The notes under the pieces: generated by a model
Told to the model about the DNA's origin: nothing
Database searches by the model: none
Seen by the model: the letters and a program-made list of their open reading frames with translations, nothing else
Shown here: positions 23,766 to 36,551 of the stretch, piece by piece
Layout: each line of letters starts with the position of its first letter
How positions within the stretch are numbered: position 1 is the first letter of the stretch
Translations under genes and position numbers: made by a program
Origin: Isoetes taiwanensis
Taxonomy: Eukaryota > Streptophyta > Lycopodiopsida > Isoetales > Isoetaceae
Reading direction: 5' to 3'
Assembly: GCA_021234155.1 (NCBI GenBank)
Contig: JAJEKV010000189.1
Span: 293,706-357,705 of the forward strand
Length of the DNA stretch: 64,000 nucleotides

Positions 23766-24739
23766 TAAAAATAATGACGTTTTAAACATGTTTGTGACTC
23801 TTGCCAATTAAATATCTAACATTGCAAAATATGAAAGATGGTCTTTTAATGGATTTTCCTTGATATATATATCCCATGTTGAATTTATGAAAAACTAAGT
23901 TCTTTTTGTTTAAGGCTTTGGAGACATGGCATAGAAGAACGTTAATGGAATCTCAACATTAAATTATGTTCTCATGAGACATGGCATTGAAGAATGTTCC
24001 TGAAATTTTTACTACAACTAAGCATGGAAGCCTGGACACCTATAAGAATTAGCATATATTAATGCAAGAGTAAATATATACAATGGTCCAGCTTTCCTAC
24101 CCTGCTTAAAATCTGACCAGCTAGCATTGAGTAAAAAAGGGACATTGTAGCATGCAATAGAGAATGCTGGGTTGAGTCGAAAGATGACATTGGAGCATAA
24201 AGGAGAGAATGAAGCATATTGAAATGGAATTTTTGTGTCACTGCTAGCCCAACAACAAACACGAAGAGGGTTCTTATAAGGATTGCACTCTAGAAGTAGA
24301 AAAGGACTAAGCAGTATGGTCAGAATTGAATGCTTAAAAATGATTCACAAAACAATATGCAAATTAGATTTACCATTGCAGATGCAGTTTGTTCATTTTC
24401 AATCGTGAGACTCTCACTTGCAATACAACAACAGATTGTTAGAATAGATTTGACAGACAAACTGTGTTCCTTGTGTCATCTCGGCACACACTATACAATG
24501 ATTAATTGTATAGACAAAGACAATAGAATACGTTTAACAAATACCTCTCTCAATTTCCTTTTGAATTCAAATGCATCTAGAAAAGCTAGAGCAGGGAAAC
24601 TCAGAGATCAAAGCCAAAGGTTCTCGGCCAAGTTACAAAATCTACAAAGGGCATACATGTCCCTTAACTCAGCTTGGGTCCTGGATTGTGGCTACAGCCA
24701 TCCCAGACGCTAGGAATTAGGAGATCTTAGCCTCCAACT
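23766..24739. other. Intergenic, no gene recognised
   Basis: Frames at 24059-24262 (-) and 24330-24713 (+) carry no recognisable motif. Confidence 0.4.
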
Positions 24740-25320
24740 TATTTTCTTACACTGGCCACTAGCCACTGGAAAATGTCGAAAACTGAGCTCTTACGGATGG
24801 TTCTTGAAGTTACATTTTTTAACTGCAGGCAGGTTAACATAATCAGGCCATATCTTCTCATTGGGAGTTCCCAAGGTGCTGAAGATCCGGAAAACACCAC
24901 ATTTTTGGTCATGTTCTTGCCAAATTGCACCCGGTTTTTAAAGTAGATAAAATATAAATGTATACTCACCTTGTCAATCTGTTCTATTTCGATTTTCCGT
25001 TGAAAAGGCTCCTTTGCTAAAAGTTAAATACGTCGTAATCTGACCTAAGGACCACATATCGATTGCAATAGAATATTTCCTTCGGGCATCCATTGAGAAA
25101 GGACGATCATAAATTAAAAAAGCGGCCGAAAGAGAAAGGAAAGTTTTCCGCTCAAGATAAAAGATATCATACCTATACCAAAGTGTAACAACTGCCTTAG
25201 TGTAGGTCTTGAGATGGCTACCATATTGATGAGCCAAACCAAAATCACAAATTTTCAACTCTCCTCTATTATTCAAAAGACCCCAAGCACTTTCTTTTGC
25301 CATATTTCTGTTAAGCTTCC
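24740..25320 (-). pseudogene. CDKG/CDK11-like protein kinase pseudogene with introns
   Basis: From high to low coordinates, the minus strand first reads [21 protein letters not shown] and TLWYR, the DFG and activation-loop part of a PITSLRE/CDK11-type cyclin-dependent kinase. The Arg of WYR is split at an AG|GTATGA donor near 25173. Then come [12 protein letters not shown], a frameshift near 25025, AKEP with IEIEQIDK, and a GTGAGT donor near 24970. After the intron comes IFSTLGTPNEKIWP (about 24880) and a stop. The usual HRD/KTSN catalytic-loop text is replaced by unrelated residues, the APE segment is absent, and the acceptor before IFS reads CGG instead of CAG. Retained introns show a duplicated genomic fragment, not a retrocopy. 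Active members regulate splicing and cell-cycle transcription. Confidence 0.8.
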
Positions 25321-26225
25321 TCACTTTCTTTTACGCCATAGCCACAATCGCAAATCTGCGTAAAGGGCATTGTTCTCGCTCCACACATGTAAAAAGATTA
25401 AATGTTCTCGAGAGGTGGAATGCGACAGCCTTAGAAAGAAGCTTCGAAGTTGCAATGCAACAGGAAGCCTTTTAACCTTTATCCTAGAAGCAAATAGTTC
25501 ATCACTTAGAAATGAACCCATTTGTAAAATAGAAGTTAAAAGGTGATTCCACAACTTTGGTGCATGTGCTATGCAAAGATGAGCCAACATCCTTTTGAGA
25601 CGACGGATGATCCACACTACTCGGTTATCTACTATTAATGGTCAAAATATTGTCATCCGGTTGTTTGATCCCCCGAGTTTGAGCTCGAGACTTGATACGA
25701 GCATGGAAATCTAAATGAAGATTATACCTCAAATGGAACCCATTGAACTACCTTGTATTTCAACCAAAAACTCAAACCCCCTTACTTTCTCGCCGGATGT
25801 TGTCAAGTTCTCAGCCTAGCGCCTGCATAATGCAACACCTAATGTCCCTCGCAATGCCACCAGCAACAAATCCTCCTCCCTGTATGAACATACCATATTG
25901 AAACAGAATCGAAAAAATATACCCTAGCAAAGAATGAATCATACCATGGAATGGATTATTTCAGTATTGGACCATTACGGAGAAATTGATCCGGCTCCAA
26001 CATCATCGTTTCCAAATTATACCAGTGCCTTCTTAACTAAGCATTTTCAACCAAGATGTGTTCCTATTCTTCATCTGGACCGTGACCATTTTCATAAGGT
26101 CTCTCCTAACTTTAAAATCTATGGAACTCCAACACTATGAATACTCTTTCCATATATCTCAAAGTAATTGGTACAAATATTTTCAAAGTCGCCGGTGACT
26201 ATTTTCACTTAAAATTATGGCATTA
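25321..26225. other. Intergenic, no gene recognised
   Basis: A minus-strand frame at 25321-25617 might be further degraded kinase-locus sequence, but it shows no kinase motif. Confidence 0.35.
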
Positions 26226-29200
26226 TTTAATTTAATTTAATTTATATCTATTGCTCTCTTGGGCCTCAGAGACCATGGAGCACATGAAACAATATTTTAC
26301 AAAGCCTTTTGTAACAAGGAAACGGTGTGCATCCACCGCCTTTATATATGGTCCTAATGTCACAGGAAGAGAAAATAATGAGTAAAGATCGACCACTTGA
26401 ATACCCAAAACATGCCGGATATGTACAAACTCGACAATGTAGGAAAACATGTTGTTCATCTTCAATGTCTCCTCGCTTTGCATGATTGACAAACCCGCCT
26501 TCTATTGGGGTTTTGACCATCTCCACTGCTTTTACCGCTTATGGGAACCTCGTTTCAGATCTAGATAGTAGCCCGCTTTGAACCTTGGTAGGCATGCCTT
26601 CAAGTATTTCCGGCATTCATAAGTTTCCATGTGGTTTATGTTATTCGACATCAGATCATCCTCTTCCCCGATCTTCCCATAAATCCGCCTACCAAAGCTT
26701 ATCTAACGTAGTTCTCGCCCTCGCTTATCATGTGGCCAATTCGATTCATCTATACCCCATCGATTTGCCCATGCCATCAAGTCCTTCATCCATCCCGTAG
26801 GTCGAATTTGTCATGGCCCGGACGAGATAACCCGTCCGATTTCAGATCTTGACCCCCCTAAAGAAATTAATCGCCCGAATAGACCTTCCATTTCAAGAGG
26901 AAACATGCCTACTTCGCTAACATGATGGCATAGGGAATTTGGGATCTAATTCCTAGTTCCTCCTTTAGGAACATCTTCAACTCCTTCAACTGCGCCCACA
27001 TGCGAGCGAGATCCCCGCCCCCAAATGGGGACACCATACAATGCCACCGCTTGTACCAATGTTTTAAAATGCATTTTCTTCAATCCCCATTCTCGTAAGA
27101 GATGCTCGATTACATTTGGCCAGCATGCTATACAAGGTCAGCCTTCCTCCTCCCTTCTCCCTGCTCACACAGATTTTCCAACTATAATTGGAAGCAATGT
27201 CTAGCCCAAGATATTTATAGTGCTCAACTGCTTTCCACAATTTGCCCTTTTGTATGTAAATTCGGTCTTTCCCCGGGTGCCAATGACCATAATTTTGGAT
27301 TTAGCCAAGTTTACACTCATCCTGCTTTTGTTTCACGTAAACTTCCAAGCTAAATAGATGGTCCCTTTAGGTATTTGTGGTTTGCTTGCTAGTAACACCA
27401 CATCATCTCGCAGAGAGAATGCCCAACCCGGTGCCCAAGTAGGGATCTAGCTTTCAGCCAATCATCTAACTCATCTATGAAGATTCCTAACAAAGCTCCG
27501 GAGATAGGGCAGCTCGGCGCACCTCGATGGTGGTGCTCAATCCGCAGGTCCGATGAGATTTGATCAAAACTTCAAAGATACAATTGTGAAACAGCCTCCT
27601 CTAATTTCTCAAGGACCCCTAACTCGCACTATTCTATCAATTGAAGTTTCTTATGGACCTCAGACAAAAGCTTTCGTAAAATCTATGAATGCCAGGTATA
27701 ATGCTGCATTGGGTTTTTTCGCATCTTCAATTAGCGTTCTCAGGGTGAGCACATGATCCAGTGTATTGTGATCTTTCCCCAAACCAACTTTGACACTCTG
27801 GGCGAAATGCATTTTTGCCCCTTTCTCGCCCAAGAGCTCAGGTTTGCTTTCCAAAAGGTCGCCAAGGAGTTTGGCGAACACACCGCCAATTAATATGGTT
27901 CTCAGAAGTTGCCGCCTACCTTTTTTGTCCCCACACTTATGAATTGATGAACACGTTAATTCTCCAATTTGTCGCATCCCCGTGATAAGACTTCTGTTCA
28001 GTACATCTGTGAGAATGGATATGGTTTTTTCTCCACCCCCCATTTGAATAGCTCTAAACAAAACCCATCTGCATCATGTGCCTTCCCATTTGCTGCTTTG
28101 GACAAACAATTTTGGACCTCAAATTCTCAGAAATATCTTTTCTCAGAGGGAGCTATAATTGGCATGCATTCGCCTCCCTTTTCATAGATGCTTTTGACTA
28201 ATTTAGCCAAGTCCTCCACGCCCAAAAATATCATGCTCTAAGCATCTTTTAGCGTGTCCTTAAGCTCTTTGGTTTTTCTTGAACTGCTTCGATAATTGCA
28301 TTTGTCTTTTTGCATAAAATGCTCGCTTTTTATTCCCTCGATCAATTGCTTGTACCATTTTGGTTTACATGATGCAATTGCGGGCGCTTGGTTTCTTGCC
28401 TCTTGGCACTCGTGATCCCACCATGAATTGCATGGCCTGGCCACACATGCTTTTTAGAGTGCCCGGATACTTCTCTTTGCCGCAGCAAATACTATGTTTT
28501 GGAACCGGCTTGTGTCTTCCCTCAAGGTGTCCCACCACACCGCGCTTGTCGGGTTGTCCTCTACATGTTGCTCATATTCCTCGTGGAAGCTCATAATTCA
28601 CCTTGAGCTTAGGGCAAAATTTCTTTGTGGCTTTCCCCTCGATTTTGTAGGAATCTTAAGCACCAAATGCAATGGTGCATGATCCGATTCGGGTCGCTTT
28701 GTGCCTACATCAAAATATGCTATCAAGTGTTTATCTCTGCGGCAATGAGATAATCTATTGTGCTAGCACCTCACGTGATTCCGATAGGTAAACTTCCCGA
28801 TAAAGGAAAAACTTTGATTCCATTTAGTATCTTCAATTGGCATGTCATGCACACTTCAAGCAAAATTTTCACCCATTTCGCTTGAAATGTTATCCTCCTG
28901 TTCTAAACATATATTGGGTCTTCTACTTCATCCGGATAGATGTTTGTAAGGTCATCAAACATCCGAAGCTTGTTGGCAACAACCAAGCTTTACCAAGAAG
29001 TCACCGTTATGATTATCTCTCCTTGAGAGGAGTATTCCAATATATCCAACAAAAATTCCCAAATGGGTTCCCTTTATCCATTCCCCGGTTTATTGTATAT
29101 ACTAGAGTTTTCTGAGCAAAGTAACAAACAAAGAAAAATATCCGCGGTAGACACCTTTCATGTGCGCCATATATACCGGTTGTTTGCATCCTTTTAAAAA

Positions 29201-29560
29201 TTTGAACTTCATGTTGGGAGCCCCGCTTTTTATATATTGCAATCCCTCCAAAGCCTCGGGCCTCACCTCGTGATTTTTCTCATTCCAAACATGTCCAAGT
29301 AATACAAAGCCGTGCATTGTAGGGGAAGACGAAATTGATGCATCCATGTTTCGCGGAAGCATAACAAATCCCGAAGTTTCCCATGTCTCCTCAGAGTAGC
29401 ATTTATCTTAGCCCGAAGTCCATGTATGCCCATATGTCGACTCTCAAAGCCCCTATTTCCTATTTGTGTTTTCTCGCTTGTGACAATGGCCTTGCCTCCC
29501 TGATCTAAGTATGCTACCAACCCCATTCTCCTCGGGCTTTTTCACCTTCTTCATTCCTTC
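26226..29560 (-). mobile_element. Degenerate LINE, minus orientation
   Basis: Pieces of a non-LTR retrotransposon occur in the right order on the minus strand. Endonuclease-like LCFRETWMHQ and RGFGGIAIY lie at about 29450-29220. A WWDHECQEARN linker is at 28420, as in the better-preserved LINE at 33.6 kb. The RT part AKLLGDLLE...FIDFTKAF is at 27900-27660, and DDVVLLASKPQ then LAKSKIMVIGTRG at 27410-27280. LVQAVALYGVPIWG follows at about 27030. A C-terminal Cys/His stretch with DEQHVFLHC lies near 26450. A (TTAAA)n-type tail at 26226-26245 marks the 3' end. Many stops and frameshifts show an old, dead copy. The 5' end and any ORF1 beyond 29560 could not be placed. Confidence 0.8.
27660..28061 (-). 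pseudogene. Reverse transcriptase fragment of the minus-strand LINE
   Basis: The longest surviving frame of this LINE covers RT blocks 1-3. It includes VFAKLLGDLLES, the template-binding HNTLDHVLTLRTLIEDAKKP and the first catalytic Asp in LAFIDFTKAF. Further blocks continue to the left in other frames. It is closely related in wording to the + strand LINE copy (HSTVDHLVTLAIMAEGAK, CFVDFTKAF). Confidence 0.8.
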
Positions 29561-32500
29561 TTCCTTAGTTCCAATTGACTGTGTTAGATCTATATCTAAC
29601 CGTATCTAATTATAATAACCCAAATTTTGTTCTTCACATATATTTCACATTTCAAGTCAAAAATCAGTATCCTCGTAGAAAATTCTTTTCCTTCCTACAA
29701 TGCTTCCTTAAATGGCTTTCCTCCAGAGGTAACTCCCGCTAATTTCACCGGCATTCCAAGAACGCTCCATGACATGGCGGACCTCAATGTTATGTAATGC
29801 TATAATCAACAACCATGATCCAAGATGATCTTAGCAAGTTCTTTTGTCGTCCGCCTCGCTTGCTTCCTCTCTGAAGCACCACAACAAAGTATATTTTTAC
29901 GCCTCTCAGACAAAAAAGTTGGGAAAGTCGGGTGCAAGACTAATGTGAAGTTCCACTTTCGGATGGAACCGGTTCATGACAAACCTTAAGCACCGTAGTT
30001 TCCTGAACACCCAATAATCTTTGAATAAAAGTGTTCATTGCTTCCAATCATCCTCTCCCCGCACTCATTGTAAGTTCCTAGGGACAACAAAAACATCATG
30101 TCCGAATAGGACATCCCCTATCGCTGTAACTCAAATACGGATCCCTTTGTTCGATTGGCAACAAAAGCCTTGAGTTATGTTCAACAAAGCAAAAAGTTGA
30201 GTTTCTATAAGACTAACAAATGATCATACATGAACAGAGAGGAGCCGTTAGACCAAATAAAGCCATTGGCGAACCGGGCTTATATAAGCCTAGCGTAACC
30301 ACACTTCTGACGGAGGAGAATACAAATCGACCTTAACGCTTTTTGGCCCGGTTGGTGGAAATTTAGTTACATGGTGCAGCTTTCTCATAGTCACCACTAG
30401 CCACGGGTCAAGAGCACAATCATGGGAATGGCATGTGGAACAGGTTAGATAAAATCAATGAAATAGTGCTAATGAATATTGCTCATCCCCCATCCACAAG
30501 TTTCCCAACCTTGTTAGTTCTAAGTGGGCTCGGACCACCATCGTTAAATGCAGAGATAAAATATTCTACACCACCCGGTGAGGATGCTATGATCATTAAA
30601 ATTGGCATAAAGTGTCGAAAATTAAACAAATGGTCCTTGCAATCCGCCATGTTCATGGGTTCAAGAATGTGCATGTCGCATAGCTTTCGGACATTTATGA
30701 CTAGCCTAATGCTATAACATAATTAATCCATTAGCATTCAGACAATAGATGCAAAGACATGCAATAATGCGCCACAAGCTTTTCCATACACAAAGATATA
30801 TACTTAGTATTAATCTTCTGATGACATGCGGTGTATTTATGGTAGTGAGGGAAGTCATTAAACCTCAAATTCGAGGTTCAAGAGATTTAAGATATTGAGC
30901 AGCTCGTTTTGCCCACTTAGGGCGACTTTTCGCTTTGCTCTACTTCTTTTTCTAGCTCGCAAGAATCTCGGTTTCTAATAGTTCAATGTATTCTGCACGC
31001 ATCCATTTCCTTTGGTCCTTCTTCTTTCATCTTAATACATTCCCATTCACATGTGACTTCGAGAGCCCCTTTCATAATCATCCTCACCGTAAAGAGAGCA
31101 AGCAGTTCTTATTGCAATGACAAGAGAAATATGACATCGCTTAACTCCTTAAAACAAAGACATAAGTACATGAAGTCATTTAAAACCACATCCCGGAGTG
31201 TATTGTTTGAAGTGAAATCCAAAAATAACTTCCTTTCCAAAATCTCTCCAAGGTCCCATGGCAAGTATAAGAAGATTTTAACAACAAAATAGTTATGACG
31301 CATAATTTGAAAAATGAAGACTAATGGTAAGAAACAAAAGGTTTACCCCTCGCTTGTATTTGCATCGGCAATGCGGCAGATTGAGACTTTGTTGCAACTC
31401 AAGACGATATTGGGCATTGCTAAACATGTACCCATCATCATAATACGTACATAAAGTCATGCAAGATTTTCTAAAACCTCGATTCAAATACGAGTCCCAA
31501 GAATGTAAAAAATTTTATTAAGGAAACATATAATTTAAATACATCGACTATACCATTTTTTTTTTATTTTCCATACAAACCAAAGAGGGTTGTACATGTC
31601 ACCGTTGCCGCATTGCTTCAACCACATTGTAGAATAGCGGGCAACCAAGTGCAACGACAAAAATTATAATAACCTCTTGCAACCCATACGTAACTTCAAA
31701 AGGAAAAAACTATAAAAGCTTCAAAATGTCCGTTTCTAGAGCACTCATATGTAGCATAATAACAGGGGGTTGCTTTTAGATTTTTGTACGCTTTTTTGCA
31801 TGGTTTTTCTATGATTTCGCCGTCGTATTCATTTACATATACTAAATGGTATTTCTAGAGTGCATCCGGTTTTGGCCATTGATTCTAGAGAAAGCGAAAA
31901 TCCTGTGGTAGAGTCCCTTTTTTTTTTTGCATGGATTTATGTATTTCTTATTTGCTTTCCCTTAATCCGCAACACAAACCCGAAGGGTTGTGTCTATTCT
32001 TCGTGGTTATTACTGGACGGCTTAAAGCTTCATCTTCGACACAACCAAGCTGGCCTCCACGATTTAGGGTGAGCTTAGCGAACATGCAGAGCTTTCAATG
32101 TCGATTTGCCCTCGCCGCCATTGGATTGCAGAGAATTTTAGGGTATGTCTAGTATGACGAGCTCGAGCAGAGATAATTCCCATGTGGGCCTGCTTTGCCT
32201 CAATGAGCTTTGTCATATTGGAAATTGGTGGCGCATATGCGGGGTTGGCCGAAGATCCCGCTGCCCATGATCGGGAGCTCCCTGTTTCATCCCGGGCTTA
32301 TAAATTTCAGTATGAATGCTTTCGGTTCATCCATCATTTCATTAGTTTTAAATTTGTATATGTACGAGCTTTTGTGTAACTGGAACTTAGAAATGAGCAT
32401 GCCAAACTTTGCAGAGTTTCATAATTGTTAAGATTCAAGTGCTTAGGGTATAGATTTCCTCTTGACTTAGGGCGGGCAACAACGACTGTATATAGTGTGT

Positions 32501-33577
32501 AGCACAGGGAAAGCTAATAAGAAATATCTTCTTTTTGTTCGAACTGCTCTCCCTCAATTGCTTATTGTTGTTCAGCCATTGGCTCCATTGTTGACATAGT
32601 TTTTCTAGTTCTCTCCATGGTCTGCATCATTCAACTTCGATTTGGATCAGTGCATTGTGAAGATGCTTGGGCTACTTACTGCACAAAGATGCTATTTATC
32701 CATGTCCAAGAGCATTTTCCCCGCACTTATGTCTTCCTTGGATACTACAACAAAACGAATTCTCACCAGGGTAAGGTTTTTACTATTGGAAGATGCATAT
32801 CTAGCATAATAACAACTCTCTTTTTCTTTTTAAAAGTTCTTAATGCTTGCCCTGATTTCACTTTCCCATTCTTATATGGCAGCTACATTGTAGCTGATTG
32901 GAGTCGTTCTTGTCATTTCGAAGATCACATGACAACAATCTATGCCATTGACCTGGATAAACATTTCTTATCAGGTAAATATGGCCATTAATTCTCCTAG
33001 AATGATAAGTCGTACAAGGACATGATGGGTTAACTCCCATAAACACGCTCTTATTATCTTGTTACAGTGCTCTTATTATCTTCCTGATGCACAGTTTATG
33101 AGCATCTAGACTTAAGAATGGCTACTAGCGTCTTCAGGATATATTCTTGTTTTCTCACCATTCAAAATTCTGTTCCTGATGCCTAGTATAAAGGGTTACT
33201 TAAGTGTGATTAGAAGTTGTTTAATTGTGCTGAAGCAGTTGTCTACTGAGCTAAGATTGTGCCATGCATAGAAACTAAGAGACGTAAAATTCCTACCTTA
33301 TACTGTTGTGTAATGGTAATATCTAGCATGTATGCTTCGATCATGTTCTCATATATGCGTTTTCAGATTTGTACCATTTCTCAGGTGGAAAAGCTTATCC
33401 GAACTTTGATACTGTCAAATTATAGCACAACTCGTTTATGTATTGATCTTGCTTAAGCATAGCAAGCTCCACATGCACCAAACAAACCATGGGAGCACTG
33501 ACTCTGCGCTGAAAAGAAAAATATCATATACATTGTTGTTGCAAGATTTCGGCGTGTTCAATTCCGACAACATGTCC
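29561..33577. other. Intergenic, 4 kb with no supported gene
   Basis: It may contain the unplaced 5' part of the minus-strand LINE near 29.6-30 kb. Poly-T runs lie at about 31556 and 31917. A GT-AG-bounded open block at 32883-32974 (reading YIVADWSRSCHFEDH) is the only exon-like spot and matches no family I recognise. Confidence 0.4.
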
Positions 33578-33634
33578 TTGTCCTAATGATTACACAAAAT
33601 ATACTCATAGTTGTTTTCAATGGAAATTGGCATT

Positions 33635-33889
33635 ATGAAACAGGAACTTGTGTCTGCAAACACTGATTTAAAATCTGTGAAGCAAGAGCTGATAGCTGCA
33701 AATACTGAATTAAAATCAGTAAAGGAAAAGTTGGGATCAGTGGGGAATTATGTAGAAGAGATTAAAATTGATCAGGAGAAGAGAGAAGTAGATGACAAAG
33801 TAGAAAAAATCGCTGAGCATGTAGAATCTTGTGTTAGCAATGTCATGAGAGAAGAGCAAGCCCGCGCTAATAAGCCGAATGAATATTAA
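33635..33889 (+). pseudogene. LINE ORF1-like coiled-coil fragment
   Basis: The frame begins MKQELVSANTDLKSVKQEL and repeats a 14-residue phrase (LVSANTDLKSVKQE, LIAANTELKSVKEK) before a charged stretch ending in EEQARANKPNEY. This is a classic heptad pattern for trimer- or dimer-forming coiled coils, as in LINE ORF1 proteins that bind the transcript. No RNA-recognition or zinc-knuckle part follows before the stop at 33887. It lies directly inside the left target duplication; an ATG four codons upstream falls in the duplication itself and belongs to the target. Confidence 0.6.
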
Positions 33890-34177
33890 AATTCGTCGAG
33901 CCTTCTGAAGAAGAAGTAGATGTGACAAAAAGTGGAATGACTTTTTGAGAATACAATGCACCTACATGATCCTGGTTTTGTCGGGCTTGTTTCCGTGGTG
34001 GGAAAAAACAAATGGGTAAACCGAGGCCAATCATAATTAAGTTTCAAAGCTTGCAAGCTCGGGGAGCGAGTCATGTTTAACAAGAGTGTCTTTGAAAGGA
34101 TTGAATCTTTGGTTAAATGATGATTTAACACAAAGAGCGGCAAGAGGAATTTAAGGGCAAATTGCAAAAGATGCGAA

Positions 34178-34960
34178 ATGTATAAAAGAAGGGAAAGCAT
34201 GCATACATTCAAGGAGGCAGGTTTGTGGATAAAAGAAACGGAGGACAGGCTAAGAGTGATGAATAGGAACTTCGGGACCCTCGGGTGCATGATATGGAAT
34301 ATTAATGGTTTGAGCGGGCGAGAAACAAGTTACGATTGCATCAATTTTAGAAACAAAGTGGATTTGTTTGTCATTGTAGAAACATGGGAACATGAGACTA
34401 GTAGATTGGGAAATCTACCAGGGTTTTGTAATCGATAGAATCGGATGGAATATAAAAAGGCACCGAAGAAGCGAGGCAGGCTTTGGTGGCATTGCACTCA
34501 TATCTTGCCGCCCGGCCGGTGCCCAAATGATAAAAGTAGTCAAAACATGTGAATTTAAACAATACATGTGGCTAGCAATTAGAGGGCAAACTGTGGTTTA
34601 TGTTGCAAATGGTATATTTTGCTCCTCCGGATAGTTACGTATATACAACCAATCAGGTATTCTTGCGAAGATCCATTTATACAACTTGCACGTGATATTG
34701 CTTGAATTTAAATTGAAAGGACCAAAGTTTTTTGGTGGGATTTTAATGGTCGGATTGCTCAAACTGGCGGGTATCAAATTGGAAGGGATAAGAGATTTAT
34801 GGTTGCGGGAATTATCCGCTTATGAGATGAAATTAGCAGGTTGGCAAAGATTATCCGGCGATCACGGTGGAAAATGATATGGGTAATCTTGTGCTTCAGC
34901 TCTGCGAGGCTTCTGAAATGGTAATTACGAATGGTATACCTAAATTTCCCTCCTCTTTGC
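34178..34960 (+). pseudogene. LINE endonuclease domain, frameshifted
   Basis: GCMIWNINGLSG followed by FRNKVDLFVIVETWEHET matches the start of an apurinic/apyrimidinic-type endonuclease (the WN-NG and ETW positions). In the next frame GFGGIALISCRP and YMWLAIRGQTVVYVAN continue the fold. The later catalytic segments (D-N, SDH) are only partly recognisable. At least two frameshifts lie between 34430 and 34700. The enzyme would nick target DNA to prime reverse transcription. Confidence 0.7.
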
Positions 34961-35224
34961 GGCATGACTTGTGTTCGACCACAAGGGGGCTAGTGTGGTG
35001 GATTATCTAGTGGGAGAACCCGCTTGGAGGCTCGTAGATGATTTTAGAGTGGAGGCGTAACTCGGACCGATCATGCCGCATTAAAATTCAACTGTCTTTA
35101 AAAGCTTTGAGCAAAGCAAGTATTAAAAGCGCCTACGGGGTAAGGTAAAGTCTGATGGAAAAAGGCAGCAGATTATGCAATAGAATTAGAGAAAGCTCTT
35201 CAAGATATTGACTGGTCAGGAGAT

Positions 35225-36551
35225 TTGGTAGAAAAAAATACATTGCTTATGAATACAATGTATGCAGTGGCCTCTAGTGTTTTTGGAAAGACTAAAGGTG
35301 GTGTGCACCTAAGAAAATGTCAACCGTGGTGGGATGAAGAATGTGTAGAAGCCAGGCGTGCCTTCTATCAGTCATATGCAAAACTGGATGCTAGAAAGAA
35401 ATTTAAGAAGATCACAAAAAGGAAAAAAAGGATATGGGAAAAGGAATGGCAAGAGAAGCTTGCACAAGAACTCCAGCATTTTCCTAGAGATTTTTGGGCT
35501 AAACTGAAACCGCCTGCATCTAATGCAGGAGATTTCAGTAGACATGAGTTACTAGATTATGCCCGTGAACTTTATACAGTACCAGGGGCGGCTCCTATGG
35601 ATTTAGAGCCTGGAGACGTGCCAGATATATTTGATGCTGAGGATGTTAAGCTATCTTTGCAAAAGATGGCGAATGGAAAAGCTCATGATCCTGAAGGTTT
35701 TGCCGTTGAGATGCTTAAATGGGGAGGAGAAATTCTTCATGCTAAAGTGGCCGAGTTGTTTAACTTGGCGCTTATGTGGGGTTTCCCAACCAATGGTGTT
35801 TGAGCAGGATTGTAACTATCCCGAAAGTGGAGATCCACTGTGTTCGAATTATCGCACTATTATGATTAGTAGTGTGATGGCTAAGCTCTTTGGGGCTGTA
35901 CCAGAGAAAAAATTTCATCTTTCCGGCGAGATATGGGGGCGCGAGCCTTATGCCAAGCAGTGTTTTCGCAGAGATCATTCCACCGTGGACCACTTAGTGA
36001 CCTTGGCGATCATGGCAGAGGGAGCTAAGGGTGCAGGTAATGCATTATATTGCTGCTTTGTTGATTTTACGAAAGCATTTGATAGAGTGCCTCGTACACA
36101 ATTGGGGGCACGACTGGAGAAATTGGGAGTGCCACTCTCACTACGAAAGGCAGTTGCTCGGCTGTATGAAAAAGTATTGGTGGAACTCACATTCCCATTA
36201 GATGGATTAGAGAAGGTGGAGAGCAATATAGGGGTGAAGCAGGGGTGTCCTTTATCACCTACACTTTTTGGCCTTTTTATCGATGAGCTTGAGGCATGGA
36301 TGACAGAGGCGGATGTAGGAGTGGAGGTTGGGGATTATCTTCTGAAGCTTCTGCTTTACGCCGATGATGTGGTACTGGTATCTAAGACAGAAATGGGTTT
36401 GCAACGTTTGTTATATGTGCTTGAGCAGTTCTGCGAAAAAACAGGTATGAAAGTGAATAAAAATAAAACCAAAGTTATGGTGGTTGGCTCTCGAGATTCA
36501 GTGGTGATGTATCTGGATGGGGAAATTTTGGAACAAGTAAAACAAAGATAA
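35225..36551 (+). pseudogene. LINE reverse transcriptase, one frameshift
   Basis: The first frame (35225-35803) has the linker CQPWWDEECVEARRAF and RT block 0 (MANGKAHDPEGFAVEMLKWGG). A frameshift near 35800 moves to the frame ending at 36551, with NYRTIMISSVMAKL, CFVDFTKAFDRVP (first catalytic Asp), GVKQGCPLSPTLFGLFIDEL, and LLLYADDVVLVSKT (the YADD pair). The thumb-proximal MKVNKNKTKVMVVG follows. All polymerase motifs are present and only the frameshift and a TAA at 36549 spoil it, so this is the best-preserved LINE polymerase in the window. Confidence 0.88.

Noticed and set aside
32620-33000. Possible exon pair reading EHFPRTYVFLGYYNKTN and YIVADWSRSCHFEDH
   Set aside because: GT and AG borders fit, but I recognise no family and there are no neighbouring exons, so it is not called as a gene.
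34640-34960. A separate small gene in the LINE
   Set aside because: Position and partial wording fit the frameshifted endonuclease domain of the same element.
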